DNA from: Flavobacterium sufflavum
GTDB taxonomy: Bacteria; Bacteroidota; Bacteroidia; Flavobacteriales; Flavobacteriaceae
Reading direction: 5' to 3'
DNA length: 64,000 bases
Assembly: GCF_004016525.1 (NCBI RefSeq)
Contig: NZ_SACJ01000005.1
Location: 172,470-236,469 of the forward strand
Part shown: positions 42,155-49,637 of the stretch, piece after piece
Layout: the number at the start of each line of letters is the position of its first letter
Position numbering within the stretch: the first letter of the stretch is position 1
Position numbers and translations under genes: made by a program
The notes under the pieces: model-generated
The model's input: only the letters and a program-made list of their open reading frames with translations
Databases searched by the model: none
What the model was told of the DNA's origin: nothing

Positions 42155-44350
42155 ATGAATTCAAACGAAATTGATATCCATAAAGAATTAAAGAAATATT
42201 TTGGCTTTAGTCAATTTAAGGGATTACAAGAGCAGGTGATTACAAGCTTAATGAATAAGCAAAATACATTTGTTATAATGCCTACTGGTGGAGGGAAATC
42301 GTTGTGTTACCAGCTACCTGCTTTAATTCAAGAAGGGACTGCAGTAGTAGTTTCTCCATTAATCGCTTTAATGAAAAATCAGGTTGATGCTATAAGGAGT
42401 TTGTCTTCAGAAAACGGCATTGCCCATGTTTTAAATTCTTCACTTACTAAAACTGAGACCGCTCAGGTTAAAAAAGACATCACTTCAGGTTTGACAAAGT
42501 TGTTATATGTGGCTCCTGAATCATTAACCAAAGAAGAAAATGTCAATTTCTTAAAAAGTGTAACCATTTCTTTTGTTGCTATCGATGAAGCGCATTGTAT
42601 CTCAGAATGGGGACACGATTTTAGACCGGAATATAGAAATCTAAAAAATATAATCAAACAATTAGGCAATGTTCCGGTAATAGGACTTACTGCTACAGCA
42701 ACTCCAAAAGTACAGGAAGATATTCTGAAAAATTTAGAGATGTCTAATGCGGTTACTTTTAAGGCTTCGTTCAACAGACCTAATTTGTATTACGAAGTAC
42801 GTACAAAAACTAAGAATGTAGAGTCTGATATTATTCGATTTATCAAACAGCATAAAGGGAAATCAGGTGTGATTTATTGTTTGAGCCGAAAAAAAGTGGA
42901 GGCAATTGCCGATGTGCTAAAGGTAAACGGAATTAGTGCTGTTCCTTATCACGCCGGTTTAGATGCTAAAACCAGAGCCAAACATCAGGATATGTTTTTG
43001 ATGGAAGATGTGGAGGTGGTGGTAGCAACCATTGCTTTTGGGATGGGAATCGACAAACCCGATGTGCGTTTTGTAATTCATCACGATATCCCTAAATCCT
43101 TAGAAAGTTATTATCAGGAAACAGGTCGCGCGGGACGTGATGGAGGCGAAGGGCATTGTTTGGCGTATTACTCTTATAAGGATGTGGAGAAATTAGAAAA
43201 ATTCATGTCTGGAAAACCGGTAGCTGAGCAGGAAATTGGCTTCGCTTTATTACAGGAAGTGGTAGCTTATGCCGAAACTTCGATGTCCAGAAGAAAATTT
43301 TTACTGCATTATTTTGGTGAGGAATTCGACAGCGAAACAGGCGAAGGAGCCGATATGGATGACAATGTCAGAAATCCAAAAACGAAAGTTGAGGCTAAAA
43401 ATGAAGTTGTTAAATTGTTGGAAGTTGTTCGTGATACTAAACATTTATATAAGTCTAAAGAAATTGTATTTACCTTGATAGGACGCGTGAATGCTGTTAT
43501 TAAGGCTCATCGTACCGATTCGCAATCTTTTTTTGGTTGTGGTGTAGCTCATGACGAAAAGTATTGGATGGCATTGTTGAGACAGGTTTTGGTAGAAGGT
43601 TTTTTATCAAAAGATATTGAAACTTACGGGATTGTAAAAATCACTCAAAAAGGATTGGATTTTATTGCTAATCCAAGTTCGTTTATGATGTCTGAAGATC
43701 ATGAATACAGTGATGCTGAAGACGAGGCAATTGTAACTGCTGCAAAATCTTCAGGTACTGCCGATGAAGCTTTGATGGAAATGTTGCGTGATTTGCGTAA
43801 AAAAGTAGCTAAGAAATTAGGAGTGCCTCCTTTTGTGGTTTTTCAGGAACCATCTTTGGAAGATATGGCTTTGAAATATCCTATTTCTCAAGCTGAATTG
43901 ATTAATATTCACGGGGTAGGAGAAGGTAAGGCTAAGAAATATGGTGCTGAATTTATTGCTTTAATCAACAGATATGTAGAGGATAATGATATCATCAGGC
44001 CTGATGATTTGGTAGTGAAATCTACAGGAACAAATTCGGCTAATAAATTGTATATCATTCAAAATATTGATAGAAAATTGTCATTAGATGATATTGCTAA
44101 GGCAAAAGGATTAACAATGGATGCTTTGATTAAGGAGATGGAGCAAATTGTTTATTCCGGAACAAAGCTGAATATTAAATATTGGATTGACGATATGCTC
44201 GATGAAGATCAGCAGGAAGAAATTCATGATTATTTTATGGAATCTAAAACCGATAAAATAGAAGAAGCTTTAAAGGAATTTGAAGGCGATTATGATATTG
44301 ACGAATTGCGTTTAATGCGAATCAAATTTATAAGTGAAGTAGCGAACTAG
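42155..44350 (+). CDS. recQ: ATP-dependent DNA helicase RecQ
   Basis: 3'-5' DNA helicase for recombination and fork repair. It has 731 residues. Walker A is MPTGGGKSLCYQ (42-53), the DEAH box is AIDEAHCISEWGHDFRPEY (142 on), and GLTATATPKVQEDIL, YCLSRKKVEAIADVL and YYQETGRAGRDGG follow. The zinc-binding/RQC region follows; instead of the four-Cys E. coli pattern it has SRRKFLLHYFGEEFDSETG, the form seen in Bacteroidota RecQ. An HRDC domain is near 540-620 (KKLGVPPFVVFQEPSLEDMA). The roughly 110-residue acidic C-terminal extension adds a helix-turn-helix-like region. A strong terminator follows. Confidence 0.95.
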   Translation: MNSNEIDIHKELKKYFGFSQFKGLQEQVITSLMNKQNTFVIMPTGGGKSLCYQLPALIQEGTAVVVSPLIALMKNQVDAIRSLSSENGIAHVLNSSLTKTETAQVKKDITSGLTKLLYVAPESLTKEENVNFLKSVTISFVAIDEAHCISEWGHDFRPEYRNLKNIIKQLGNVPVIGLTATATPKVQEDILKNLEMSNAVTFKASFNRPNLYYEVRTKTKNVESDIIRFIKQHKGKSGVIYCLSRKKVEAIADVLKVNGISAVPYHAGLDAKTRAKHQDMFLMEDVEVVVATIAFGMGIDKPDVRFVIHHDIPKSLESYYQETGRAGRDGGEGHCLAYYSYKDVEKLEKFMSGKPVAEQEIGFALLQEVVAYAETSMSRRKFLLHYFGEEFDSETGEGADMDDNVRNPKTKVEAKNEVVKLLEVVRDTKHLYKSKEIVFTLIGRVNAVIKAHRTDSQSFFGCGVAHDEKYWMALLRQVLVEGFLSKDIETYGIVKITQKGLDFIANPSSFMMSEDHEYSDAEDEAIVTAAKSSGTADEALMEMLRDLRKKVAKKLGVPPFVVFQEPSLEDMALKYPISQAELINIHGVGEGKAKKYGAEFIALINRYVEDNDIIRPDDLVVKSTGTNSANKLYIIQNIDRKLSLDDIAKAKGLTMDALIKEMEQIVYSGTKLNIKYWIDDMLDEDQQEEIHDYFMESKTDKIEEALKEFEGDYDIDELRLMRIKFISEVAN

Positions 44351-44377
44351 ATTTTTAGAATGCAGACTTTAGAATTT

Positions 44378-44431
44378 AGATTTCAGATTAATGTTATAAA
44401 CAATTAATCTGAAATCTTTTTTTTTTTTTTT
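44378..44431 (+). terminator. Rho-independent terminator after recQ
   Basis: AGATTTCAGATTAAT (44378-44392) and its perfect complement (44403-44417) form a 15-bp stem with a 10-nt loop. It is followed by 14 T residues (44418-44431). It serves recQ and probably also blocks transcription from the opposite strand. Confidence 0.9.
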
Positions 44432-44457
44432 GCCTTTTGCTTTCTGAAATCTGAATT

Positions 44458-44691
44458 CTAATAAAGCTCTCCTCGATGTGGTTTCAAAGCATCACGTACC
44501 TGAATCATATTTTCATCGGTAACGACCATAAAGGCAATGGCTTGCATTTCGCCTTGTATTTCGAATCCGGTTATATTTAAAGGAAGTTTTTCAATAGCAA
44601 TATATTCTTTTAGGTGGATTTCGTGATGTTCAGCTGTTTTTGCAGCAGCAGGTCCACGGAAATCCCAAATCAATTTTATTTTTCTAGACAT
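44458..44691 (-). CDS. Conserved hypothetical protein, 77 aa
   Basis: Small soluble protein of 77 residues that I cannot assign to a named family. It begins MSRKIKLIWDFRGPAAAKTA and includes HHEIHLKEYIA; the second half (GFEIQGEMQAIAFMVVTDEN) looks like a single alpha/beta domain. It has its own ATG and stop, normal base composition for the region and a position between two non-coding stretches, so it is probably real. Similar short proteins are, from memory, common in flavobacteria. The HHEIHLKEY segment with two His residues could bind metal; no function is proposed. Confidence 0.7.
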   Translation of the reverse strand: MSRKIKLIWDFRGPAAAKTAEHHEIHLKEYIAIEKLPLNITGFEIQGEMQAIAFMVVTDENMIQVRDALKPHRGELY

Positions 44692-44764
44692 TTTATAGGT
44701 GCAAAGTTTTAAAGAAGCAAAGGTACAAAGTCTATACTTAAATTTGTGCTTTGAACTTGTTGTA

Positions 44765-44841
44765 TTGTCAGTTCGAGCGAAGTCGAGAACTCTTGCTTCA
44801 TCTCGACTTTAGTTTATACCGAGCGAAGACGAAGTACTCGA
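44765..44841. repeat. Isolated REP-like unit
   Basis: The right-type arm TTGTCAGTTCGAGCGAAGTC plus GAGA (44765-44788) is near-identical to the arms in the 26988-27530 element. It is followed by a decayed partner (TCTCGACTTTAGTTTATACC, then GAGCGAAGACGAAGTACTCGA, to 44841). No nuclease gene is adjacent, so this is a solo copy. Confidence 0.75.
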
Positions 44842-44880
44842 TGTGGCAAAATGAGATTTAGAACTAGATAAAGTTTCTAA

Positions 44881-44913
44881 TTGATTTAATTTCGGTTCAA
44901 AGTATTATTTTTG
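44881..44913 (+). promoter_or_regulatory. Possible promoter of the FAD oxidoreductase gene
   Basis: TATTTTTG at 44906-44913 matches the TAnnTTTG -7 consensus exactly. A TTG at 44881-44883 stands 22 nt upstream as a possible -33 box. The distance to the ATG is 136 nt, implying a long 5' untranslated region. Confidence 0.4.
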
Positions 44914-45049
44914 CAGCTTCTTTTCATATGTAGATATCTATTGTTTTTATCGGACATATGTAATTCGCATCCTACTGTTGGTAATTATAACTAATTTACG
45001 GTCATGCTTATTTCATAAAAAGAAAAGCTAATAGCATAAATAAGATACC

Positions 45050-46630
45050 ATGCCCAAAGAACTTTTACTTCAGGTAACACCAGAAATAGCTGCAAACGAA
45101 TTGTTGCTTAAAGATTATTTGTCTAAACAGATAAAAGTTGCTCCAGAAGAAATTCAGCATGTTAGTATTTTAAAACGTTCGATTGATGCGCGTCAAAAAG
45201 CAATAAAAATCAATTTGAAAGTGCTTATTTATTTAGAGGGAGAGACTATTCAGGAAAATGTATTGAAGCTTCCCGATTACCCTAATGTAGCAAATGCCCA
45301 GGAAGTTATTGTTGTAGGAGCCGGTCCAGCAGGACTTTTTGCAGCTTTGCAGTTGATAGAATTGGGTCTGAAACCAATAGTTGTCGAACGTGGAAAAGAC
45401 GTTCGTGGTCGTCGTCGTGATTTGAAAGCCATCAATCGGGATCATATTGTTGATGAGGATTCTAATTATTGTTTTGGTGAAGGTGGGGCTGGAACCTATT
45501 CGGATGGGAAATTATATACGCGTTCTAAGAAAAGAGGCGATGTGAATCGGATTTTAGAATTGTTGGTGGCTTTTGGTGCAACTCCTGATATTTTAGTTGA
45601 TGCACATCCGCATATTGGGACTAATAAATTGCCAAAGATTATCGAAGATATTCGCGAGAAAATTAAAGAATGCGGAGGTCAGGTTTTATTTGAAACTCGT
45701 GTGATGGATATTTTGGTTAAAAATAATGAAGTTGAAGGAATTGTAACTCAAAATGGAGATCGAATTCTTGCTAATAAATTAATTTTGGCGACAGGACATT
45801 CGGCAAGAGATATTTTTGAATTGTTGGATAGAAAAAAAATATTTATAGAGGCAAAACCTTTTGCTTTAGGCGTTAGAGCTGAACATCCACAATCATTAAT
45901 TGACAGCATTCAGTACAGCTGTGATTATCGTGGTGAATTATTGCCGCCGGCACCTTACAGTATTGTAAAGCAGGTGGGAGGAAGAGGAATGTATTCTTTT
46001 TGTATGTGTCCGGGAGGTGTGATTGCTCCTTGTGCTACCAGTCCGGGAGAAGTGGTGACTAACGGTTGGTCTCCTTCTAAAAGAGATCAGGCTACTGCGA
46101 ATTCAGGGATTGTGATCGAATTGAAATTAGAAGATTTCAAAGCTTTTGCAAAATTTGGAGCTTTGGCAGGAATGGAATTCCAAAAAAGCATCGAACAAAA
46201 AGCCTGGCATTTGGCGGGGCAAACCCAAAAAGTTCCTGCTCAGAAAATGATTGATTTTACACAGTCGAAAGTTTCGAAAGAAATACCTAAAACCTCTTAT
46301 GTTCCGGGGACTACTTCGGTGGAATTGGGGCAGGTTTTTCCTGGCTTTTTAACGCAAATATTGCGTGAAGGTTTTACTGCGTTTGGAAAATCCATGCGTG
46401 GTTATATGACTAACGAAGCCGTTCTTCACGCGCCTGAATCCAGAACATCATCGCCGGTGCGAATTCCCAGAGACGGGATTACATTAGAGCATTTGCAAAT
46501 AAAAGGCTTGTATCCTTGTGGAGAAGGAGCAGGTTATGCGGGTGGAATTATTTCGGCTGCAATTGATGGTGAAAAATGCGCTTTGATGATTGGCGAAGCT
46601 TTAAATAAAAAACCTCGAATTGTAAGTTAA
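45050..46630 (+). CDS. NAD(P)/FAD-dependent oxidoreductase (COG2509-type FAD-dependent protein)
   Basis: Flavoprotein of 526 residues. An N-terminal 80-residue alpha/beta domain (ISILKRSIDARQKAIKINLK) precedes the dinucleotide fold VIVVGAGPAGLFAALQLIE (86-104). GEGGAGTYSDGKLYTR, ILATGHSARDIFELL and a C-terminal ESRTSSPVRIPRD with GLYPCGEGAGYAGGI are hallmarks of this uncharacterised FAD-dependent dehydrogenase family. Cys residues in CMCPGGVIAPC are conserved in it. The substrate is unknown. The gene stands alone, with its stop inside a terminator stem (46610-46640). Confidence 0.85.
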   Translation: MPKELLLQVTPEIAANELLLKDYLSKQIKVAPEEIQHVSILKRSIDARQKAIKINLKVLIYLEGETIQENVLKLPDYPNVANAQEVIVVGAGPAGLFAALQLIELGLKPIVVERGKDVRGRRRDLKAINRDHIVDEDSNYCFGEGGAGTYSDGKLYTRSKKRGDVNRILELLVAFGATPDILVDAHPHIGTNKLPKIIEDIREKIKECGGQVLFETRVMDILVKNNEVEGIVTQNGDRILANKLILATGHSARDIFELLDRKKIFIEAKPFALGVRAEHPQSLIDSIQYSCDYRGELLPPAPYSIVKQVGGRGMYSFCMCPGGVIAPCATSPGEVVTNGWSPSKRDQATANSGIVIELKLEDFKAFAKFGALAGMEFQKSIEQKAWHLAGQTQKVPAQKMIDFTQSKVSKEIPKTSYVPGTTSVELGQVFPGFLTQILREGFTAFGKSMRGYMTNEAVLHAPESRTSSPVRIPRDGITLEHLQIKGLYPCGEGAGYAGGIISAAIDGEKCALMIGEALNKKPRIVS

Positions 46631-46640
46631 TTCGAGGTTT
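46610..46640. terminator. Bidirectional terminator hairpin between FAD gene and msrA
   Basis: AAACCTCGAATT (46610-46621) and AATTCGAGGTTT (46629-46640) form a perfect 12-bp stem with a 7-nt loop that includes part of the FAD-gene stop codon. T-rich sequence follows on the plus strand. The msrA stop is at 46646, so the hairpin can terminate both convergent genes. Confidence 0.8.
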
Positions 46641-46645
46641 AAGAT

Positions 46646-47263
46646 TTATTTTTTGTTTTTCAAACGGTCTTTAAAAACCTTTTCAAACTTTTCTAATTTA
46701 GGTTGGATTACCATTCGGCAATAAGGCTTGTTTTTATTGTATTCGTAATAATCCTGATGATAATCTTCGGCATCATAAAAGTTTTTAAACGGCTCTATTT
46801 TAGTGACTATTGGATTGCTGTAAACTTTATTCGTATTCAAATCGTTGATAATATCTTGAGCTATTTTTCTTTGTTCTTCGTTTCTGTAAAAAATAACCGA
46901 ACGGTATTGTGTACCTACATCAGCACCTTGACGATTTAAGGTAGTTGGGTCATGAACGGTGAAAAAGACTTTCAGTATTTCGTCTAAATTGGTAATGGTT
47001 TTATCAAAAGTGATTTGTACTACTTCGGCATGTCCTGTTTTTCCGGAGCAAACTGCTTCGTAACTTGGATTGGCTGTTTTTCCTCCTGAAAAACCGGAAA
47101 CTACCGTTTTTACGCCAACAAGATTTTCGAAAATGGCTTCAATACACCAATAGCAACCGCCTCCAAGAGTTATAGTTTCAAGGTTAGTATTGCTTTTTTT
47201 TGAGGGATTTTGTCCTGTCATGTTTAATGATAGAAATAGAATAAGTAGGAATGATTTTTTCAT
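46646..47263 (-). CDS. msrA: Peptide-methionine (S)-S-oxide reductase, secreted
   Basis: Repairs the S-epimer of oxidised methionine in proteins. The 205-residue form starting MKKSFLLILFLSLNMTG has a signal peptide, so it acts in the periplasm. The active-site motif is GGGCYWCIEAIF with Cys37; FSGGKTANPSYEAVCSGKTG and HAEVVQITFD match MsrA. The upstream in-frame ATG at 47326 is rejected because it buries the signal sequence inside msrB. It lies 4 nt downstream of msrB, so both stereoisomers are dealt with by one operon. Confidence 0.93.
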   Translation of the reverse strand: MKKSFLLILFLSLNMTGQNPSKKSNTNLETITLGGGCYWCIEAIFENLVGVKTVVSGFSGGKTANPSYEAVCSGKTGHAEVVQITFDKTITNLDEILKVFFTVHDPTTLNRQGADVGTQYRSVIFYRNEEQRKIAQDIINDLNTNKVYSNPIVTKIEPFKNFYDAEDYHQDYYEYNKNKPYCRMVIQPKLEKFEKVFKDRLKNKK

Positions 47264-47267
47264 AATG

Positions 47268-47846
47268 CTATTTTTGAGTGCTATTATTTTGTGATTGTTT
47301 GTTATCAGGAATAAAATCAAGAGCAATAGAGTTCATACAGTATCTTTTTCCGGTTGGAGGAGGGCCATCATCGAAAAGATGTCCTAGGTGTCCGCCGCAT
47401 CTTCCGCAAAGTGCTTCTATGCGTTCCATGTTGTATGAGAAGTCGTTTCGGTAAACGACACTTTTTTTATTGTCTTGTTCAAAAAAACTTGGCCAGCCAC
47501 AACTGCTTGAAAATTTGGCAGTAGATCGGAATAATAGATTGCCACAGGCGGCGCAATAATAGGTTCCTTTTTCATCGGTATTCCAATATTTTCCTGTAAA
47601 AGCGGTTTCGGTTTCAGCTTTTCGCATTACCAGATAAACGTCTTCAGGAAGTACTTTTTTCCATTCGGCATCGCTAAGATTTAGCTTTGTGGTATCTGTA
47701 TTCGAATAATATGGATTTCCGGGTTTGTTAATTTTATTGTCGCTTGTTATTTTTTCTATTTCTTTATATTGTTTGTTTTGTCCGCAAGCGGTAATGATGA
47801 ATAAAGGCAATAAAAAGAGTAAGTTAATAAAAGAATTAGTTTTCAT
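47268..47846 (-). CDS. msrB: Peptide-methionine (R)-S-oxide reductase, lipoprotein
   Basis: Reduces the R-epimer of methionine sulfoxide. The 192-residue precursor has a lipoprotein signal ending at Cys21 (FIITAC-G), so the enzyme is membrane-anchored outside the cytoplasm. Zinc ligands are Cys98/Cys101 (CAAC) and Cys147/Cys150 (CGRC); the catalytic Cys170 is in KRYCMNSIALDF. WPSFFEQ and GGHLGHLFDDGPPPTG are family hallmarks. It is first in an operon with msrA. A TAnnTTTG -7 box (TATCTTTG, minus strand, 47898-47905) lies upstream without a clear -33 partner. Confidence 0.94.
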   Translation of the reverse strand: MKTNSFINLLFLLPLFIITACGQNKQYKEIEKITSDNKINKPGNPYYSNTDTTKLNLSDAEWKKVLPEDVYLVMRKAETETAFTGKYWNTDEKGTYYCAACGNLLFRSTAKFSSSCGWPSFFEQDNKKSVVYRNDFSYNMERIEALCGRCGGHLGHLFDDGPPPTGKRYCMNSIALDFIPDNKQSQNNSTQK

Positions 47847-48112
47847 TGGTGAATTTTTTAGGTATTGAGTATGTTGCTTTTACTAATGAATCTTATACAA
47901 AGATAAGAGTCAAATTATGGATTTAATATTGTTTAGTTCGTAATTTAACAGCTATTTATAAGTCGTTTTATGATTTTATTTACGGATAAATGTGTTGTTT
48001 GGTTTTTTGAACTGATGTAATGTAAGGAAAGGGGGAAAACCGCGGATTTTATTTTTTAATTTATTAATTGGAAAGAGAACGTTAAAGTAGGAATGTTTCC
48101 TTGTCTTTTTTG

Positions 48113-48120
48113 TATTTTTG
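48113..48120 (+). promoter_or_regulatory. Probable -7 element upstream of idi
   Basis: TATTTTTG matches TAnnTTTG and lies 17 nt before the idi ATG, implying a very short leader. No convincing TTTG box at the usual spacing is seen. Confidence 0.4.
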
Positions 48121-48137
48121 TCTAGCTATAAGAAGTT

Positions 48138-48665
48138 ATGATAGAAGAAAACGTAATACTGGTTAATGAAAATGATGAGCAAATAGGGTTGATGCCTAAA
48201 CTTGAAGCTCATGAAAAAGCGGTATTACACCGTGCCTTTTCGGTTTTTGTTTTGAATGATAAGAATGAATTGATGTTGCAACAACGGGCACATCATAAAT
48301 ACCATTCCCCAATGTTGTGGACCAATACCTGTTGCAGTCATCAGCGTGAAGGCGAAACAAATCTTCAGGCAGGAAATAGAAGGTTGATGGAGGAAATGGG
48401 TTTTCAAACTGAATTGAAGGAATTGTTTCATTTTATTTATAAAGCGCCTTTTGATAATGGTTTAACCGAACATGAGTTAGATCATGTGATGATTGGGTAT
48501 TACAACGAAAATCCTTTAATTAATACTGAAGAAGTGGAGTCCTGGAAATGGATGGGGATTGATGCTGTAAAAGAAGATATTGATTCTTTTCCGGATAATT
48601 ATACGGTATGGTTTAAGATTATTTTTGACGAATTTTATCATTATTTAGAAGCGCATAAGCTTTAA
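48138..48665 (+). CDS. idi: Isopentenyl-diphosphate delta-isomerase (type I)
   Basis: Interconverts isopentenyl and dimethylallyl diphosphate for polyprenol, quinone and carotenoid synthesis. It has 175 residues. The Nudix-type fold carries LHRAFSVFVLNDKNELMLQQ, the catalytic Cys66 in WTNTCCSHQREGE, the metal-binding EEMGF region, and Glu residues in GLTEHELDHVMIGYY. WKWMGIDAVKEDI and FPDNYTVWFKII close the family pattern. A metabolic link exists to undecaprenyl phosphate used by the polysaccharide locus. The next gene (queD) follows after 34 nt. Confidence 0.95.
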   Translation: MIEENVILVNENDEQIGLMPKLEAHEKAVLHRAFSVFVLNDKNELMLQQRAHHKYHSPMLWTNTCCSHQREGETNLQAGNRRLMEEMGFQTELKELFHFIYKAPFDNGLTEHELDHVMIGYYNENPLINTEEVESWKWMGIDAVKEDIDSFPDNYTVWFKIIFDEFYHYLEAHKL

Positions 48666-48699
48666 AAAAAAAGCTAATTTTTGAATTTAAAATTGCACT

Positions 48700-49110
48700 A
48701 TGAGAGTAACAATAAGTAGGAAAGCACATTTTAATGCAGCCCATAGGTTGTATCGCAAAGATTGGACTTTTGAACAAAATGATACGGTTTTTGGGAAGTG
48801 CAATAATCCTAATTTTCACGGGCATAATTATGAATTAATTGTAAGTGTTACCGGTGCTATTGATCCGGAAACTGGTTTTGTGATGGATGCTAAAATTTTG
48901 GCCGATATTATCAAAGAAGAGGTTGAGGATGCATTTGATCATAAAAATTTAAATTTAGATGTAGCCGAATTTGAAAATCTAAATCCAACTGCCGAAAATA
49001 TTGCAGTAGTTATTTGGAATAAAATGAGAAAGAGAATAGCGTCTAAATTTGATTTGGAAGTTGTACTTTATGAAACGCCTCGTAATTTTGTAACTTACAA
49101 AGGAGAATAA
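48700..49110 (+). CDS. queD: 6-carboxytetrahydropterin synthase / 6-pyruvoyl-tetrahydropterin synthase family
   Basis: Pterin-pathway enzyme converting dihydroneopterin triphosphate. It has 136 residues. Zinc-binding His15 (KAHFNAAH), His40 and His42 (NFHGHNY), and Cys34 (FGKCNNPNFHGHNY) as the catalytic thiol. DHKNLNLDV and NPTAENIAVVIW are conserved. FolE (54248-54919) supplies the substrate. QueD (queuosine route) and PTPS-VI are hard to separate; the CNNPNFHGHNYEL text suits either. It overlaps the peroxiredoxin gene by one base. Confidence 0.9.
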   Translation: MRVTISRKAHFNAAHRLYRKDWTFEQNDTVFGKCNNPNFHGHNYELIVSVTGAIDPETGFVMDAKILADIIKEEVEDAFDHKNLNLDVAEFENLNPTAENIAVVIWNKMRKRIASKFDLEVVLYETPRNFVTYKGE

Positions 49111-49559
49111 TGGCTTTGAAAGTAGGTGATGTAGTTTCAAAATTTACCGCCAAAGATGCAGTTGGGAATTTTTTTGACAGTGAATCCATAATTGGTAAAA
49201 AAGCCGCAATTATTTATTTTTACCCAAAAGATAATACGCCTCAATGTACAGCTCAAGCCTGTGGTTTTCGTGATAACTACGACGATTTTTTAAAATTAGG
49301 TGTTGAGGTTATCGGAATTAGTTCGGATGATGTTGTTTCGCATCAGGCATTTGCTGAAAAACACAACTTACCTTTTGTTTTATTGTCTGATTCTGATAAG
49401 GCTATTCGAAAACTTTTTGGTGTGCCTTCCAGTTTTTTGGGTTTATTGCCGGGAAGAGTAACTTATTTAATAGATGAACATGGAGTAATTCAAATGGTGT
49501 TTGATAGTATGATAGGAATGAAGCATGTTTCTAAAATGATTCAAAAATTGACTAAATAA
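49110..49559 (+). CDS. bcp: Thioredoxin-dependent thiol peroxidase (Bcp/PrxQ peroxiredoxin)
   Basis: Reduces peroxides using thioredoxin. It has 149 residues. The peroxidatic Cys46 and resolving Cys51 are in DNTPQCTAQACGF, the atypical two-Cys PrxQ spacing, with Gln replacing the more usual Gly in TPGC. VIGISSDDVVSHQAFAEKHN and FVLLSDSDKAIRKLFGV complete the fold. FLGLLPGRVTYLIDEHGVIQ includes the conserved Arg. Its start shares a base with the queD stop. It is probably cytosolic. Confidence 0.93.
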   Translation: MALKVGDVVSKFTAKDAVGNFFDSESIIGKKAAIIYFYPKDNTPQCTAQACGFRDNYDDFLKLGVEVIGISSDDVVSHQAFAEKHNLPFVLLSDSDKAIRKLFGVPSSFLGLLPGRVTYLIDEHGVIQMVFDSMIGMKHVSKMIQKLTK

Positions 49560-49586
49560 TCTATATAAATGATGGGATAGTGCTTG

Positions 49587-49615
49587 TTTGAAAAACGCTG
49601 CTATAACTACTTTTG
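49587..49615 (+). promoter_or_regulatory. Predicted promoter of manA (TTTG-N17-TACTTTTG)
   Basis: TTTG at 49587-49590 and TACTTTTG at 49608-49615 give a full Flavobacterium-type promoter with a 17-nt spacer. The manA ATG is 22 nt after the -7 element. It indicates that manA is transcribed separately from bcp. Confidence 0.7.
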
Positions 49616-49637
49616 TTTCGAGAAAAAAATATAAAAA

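Larger units (their letters stand above)
44692..45049. other. Non-coding spacer with one REP-like unit and a promoter
   Basis: 358 nt between the divergent 77-aa gene and the FAD oxidoreductase gene. It holds an isolated REP-like unit (44765-44841) and a possible promoter for the downstream gene. The stretch between the promoter and the ATG (about 135 nt) is AT-rich with no recognised riboswitch or reading frame. Confidence 0.6.

Noticed and set aside
44914..45049. Possible riboswitch in the leader of the FAD oxidoreductase gene
   Set aside because: The 136-nt leader shows no conserved core of FMN, TPP, cobalamin or other known classes and no clear expression platform.
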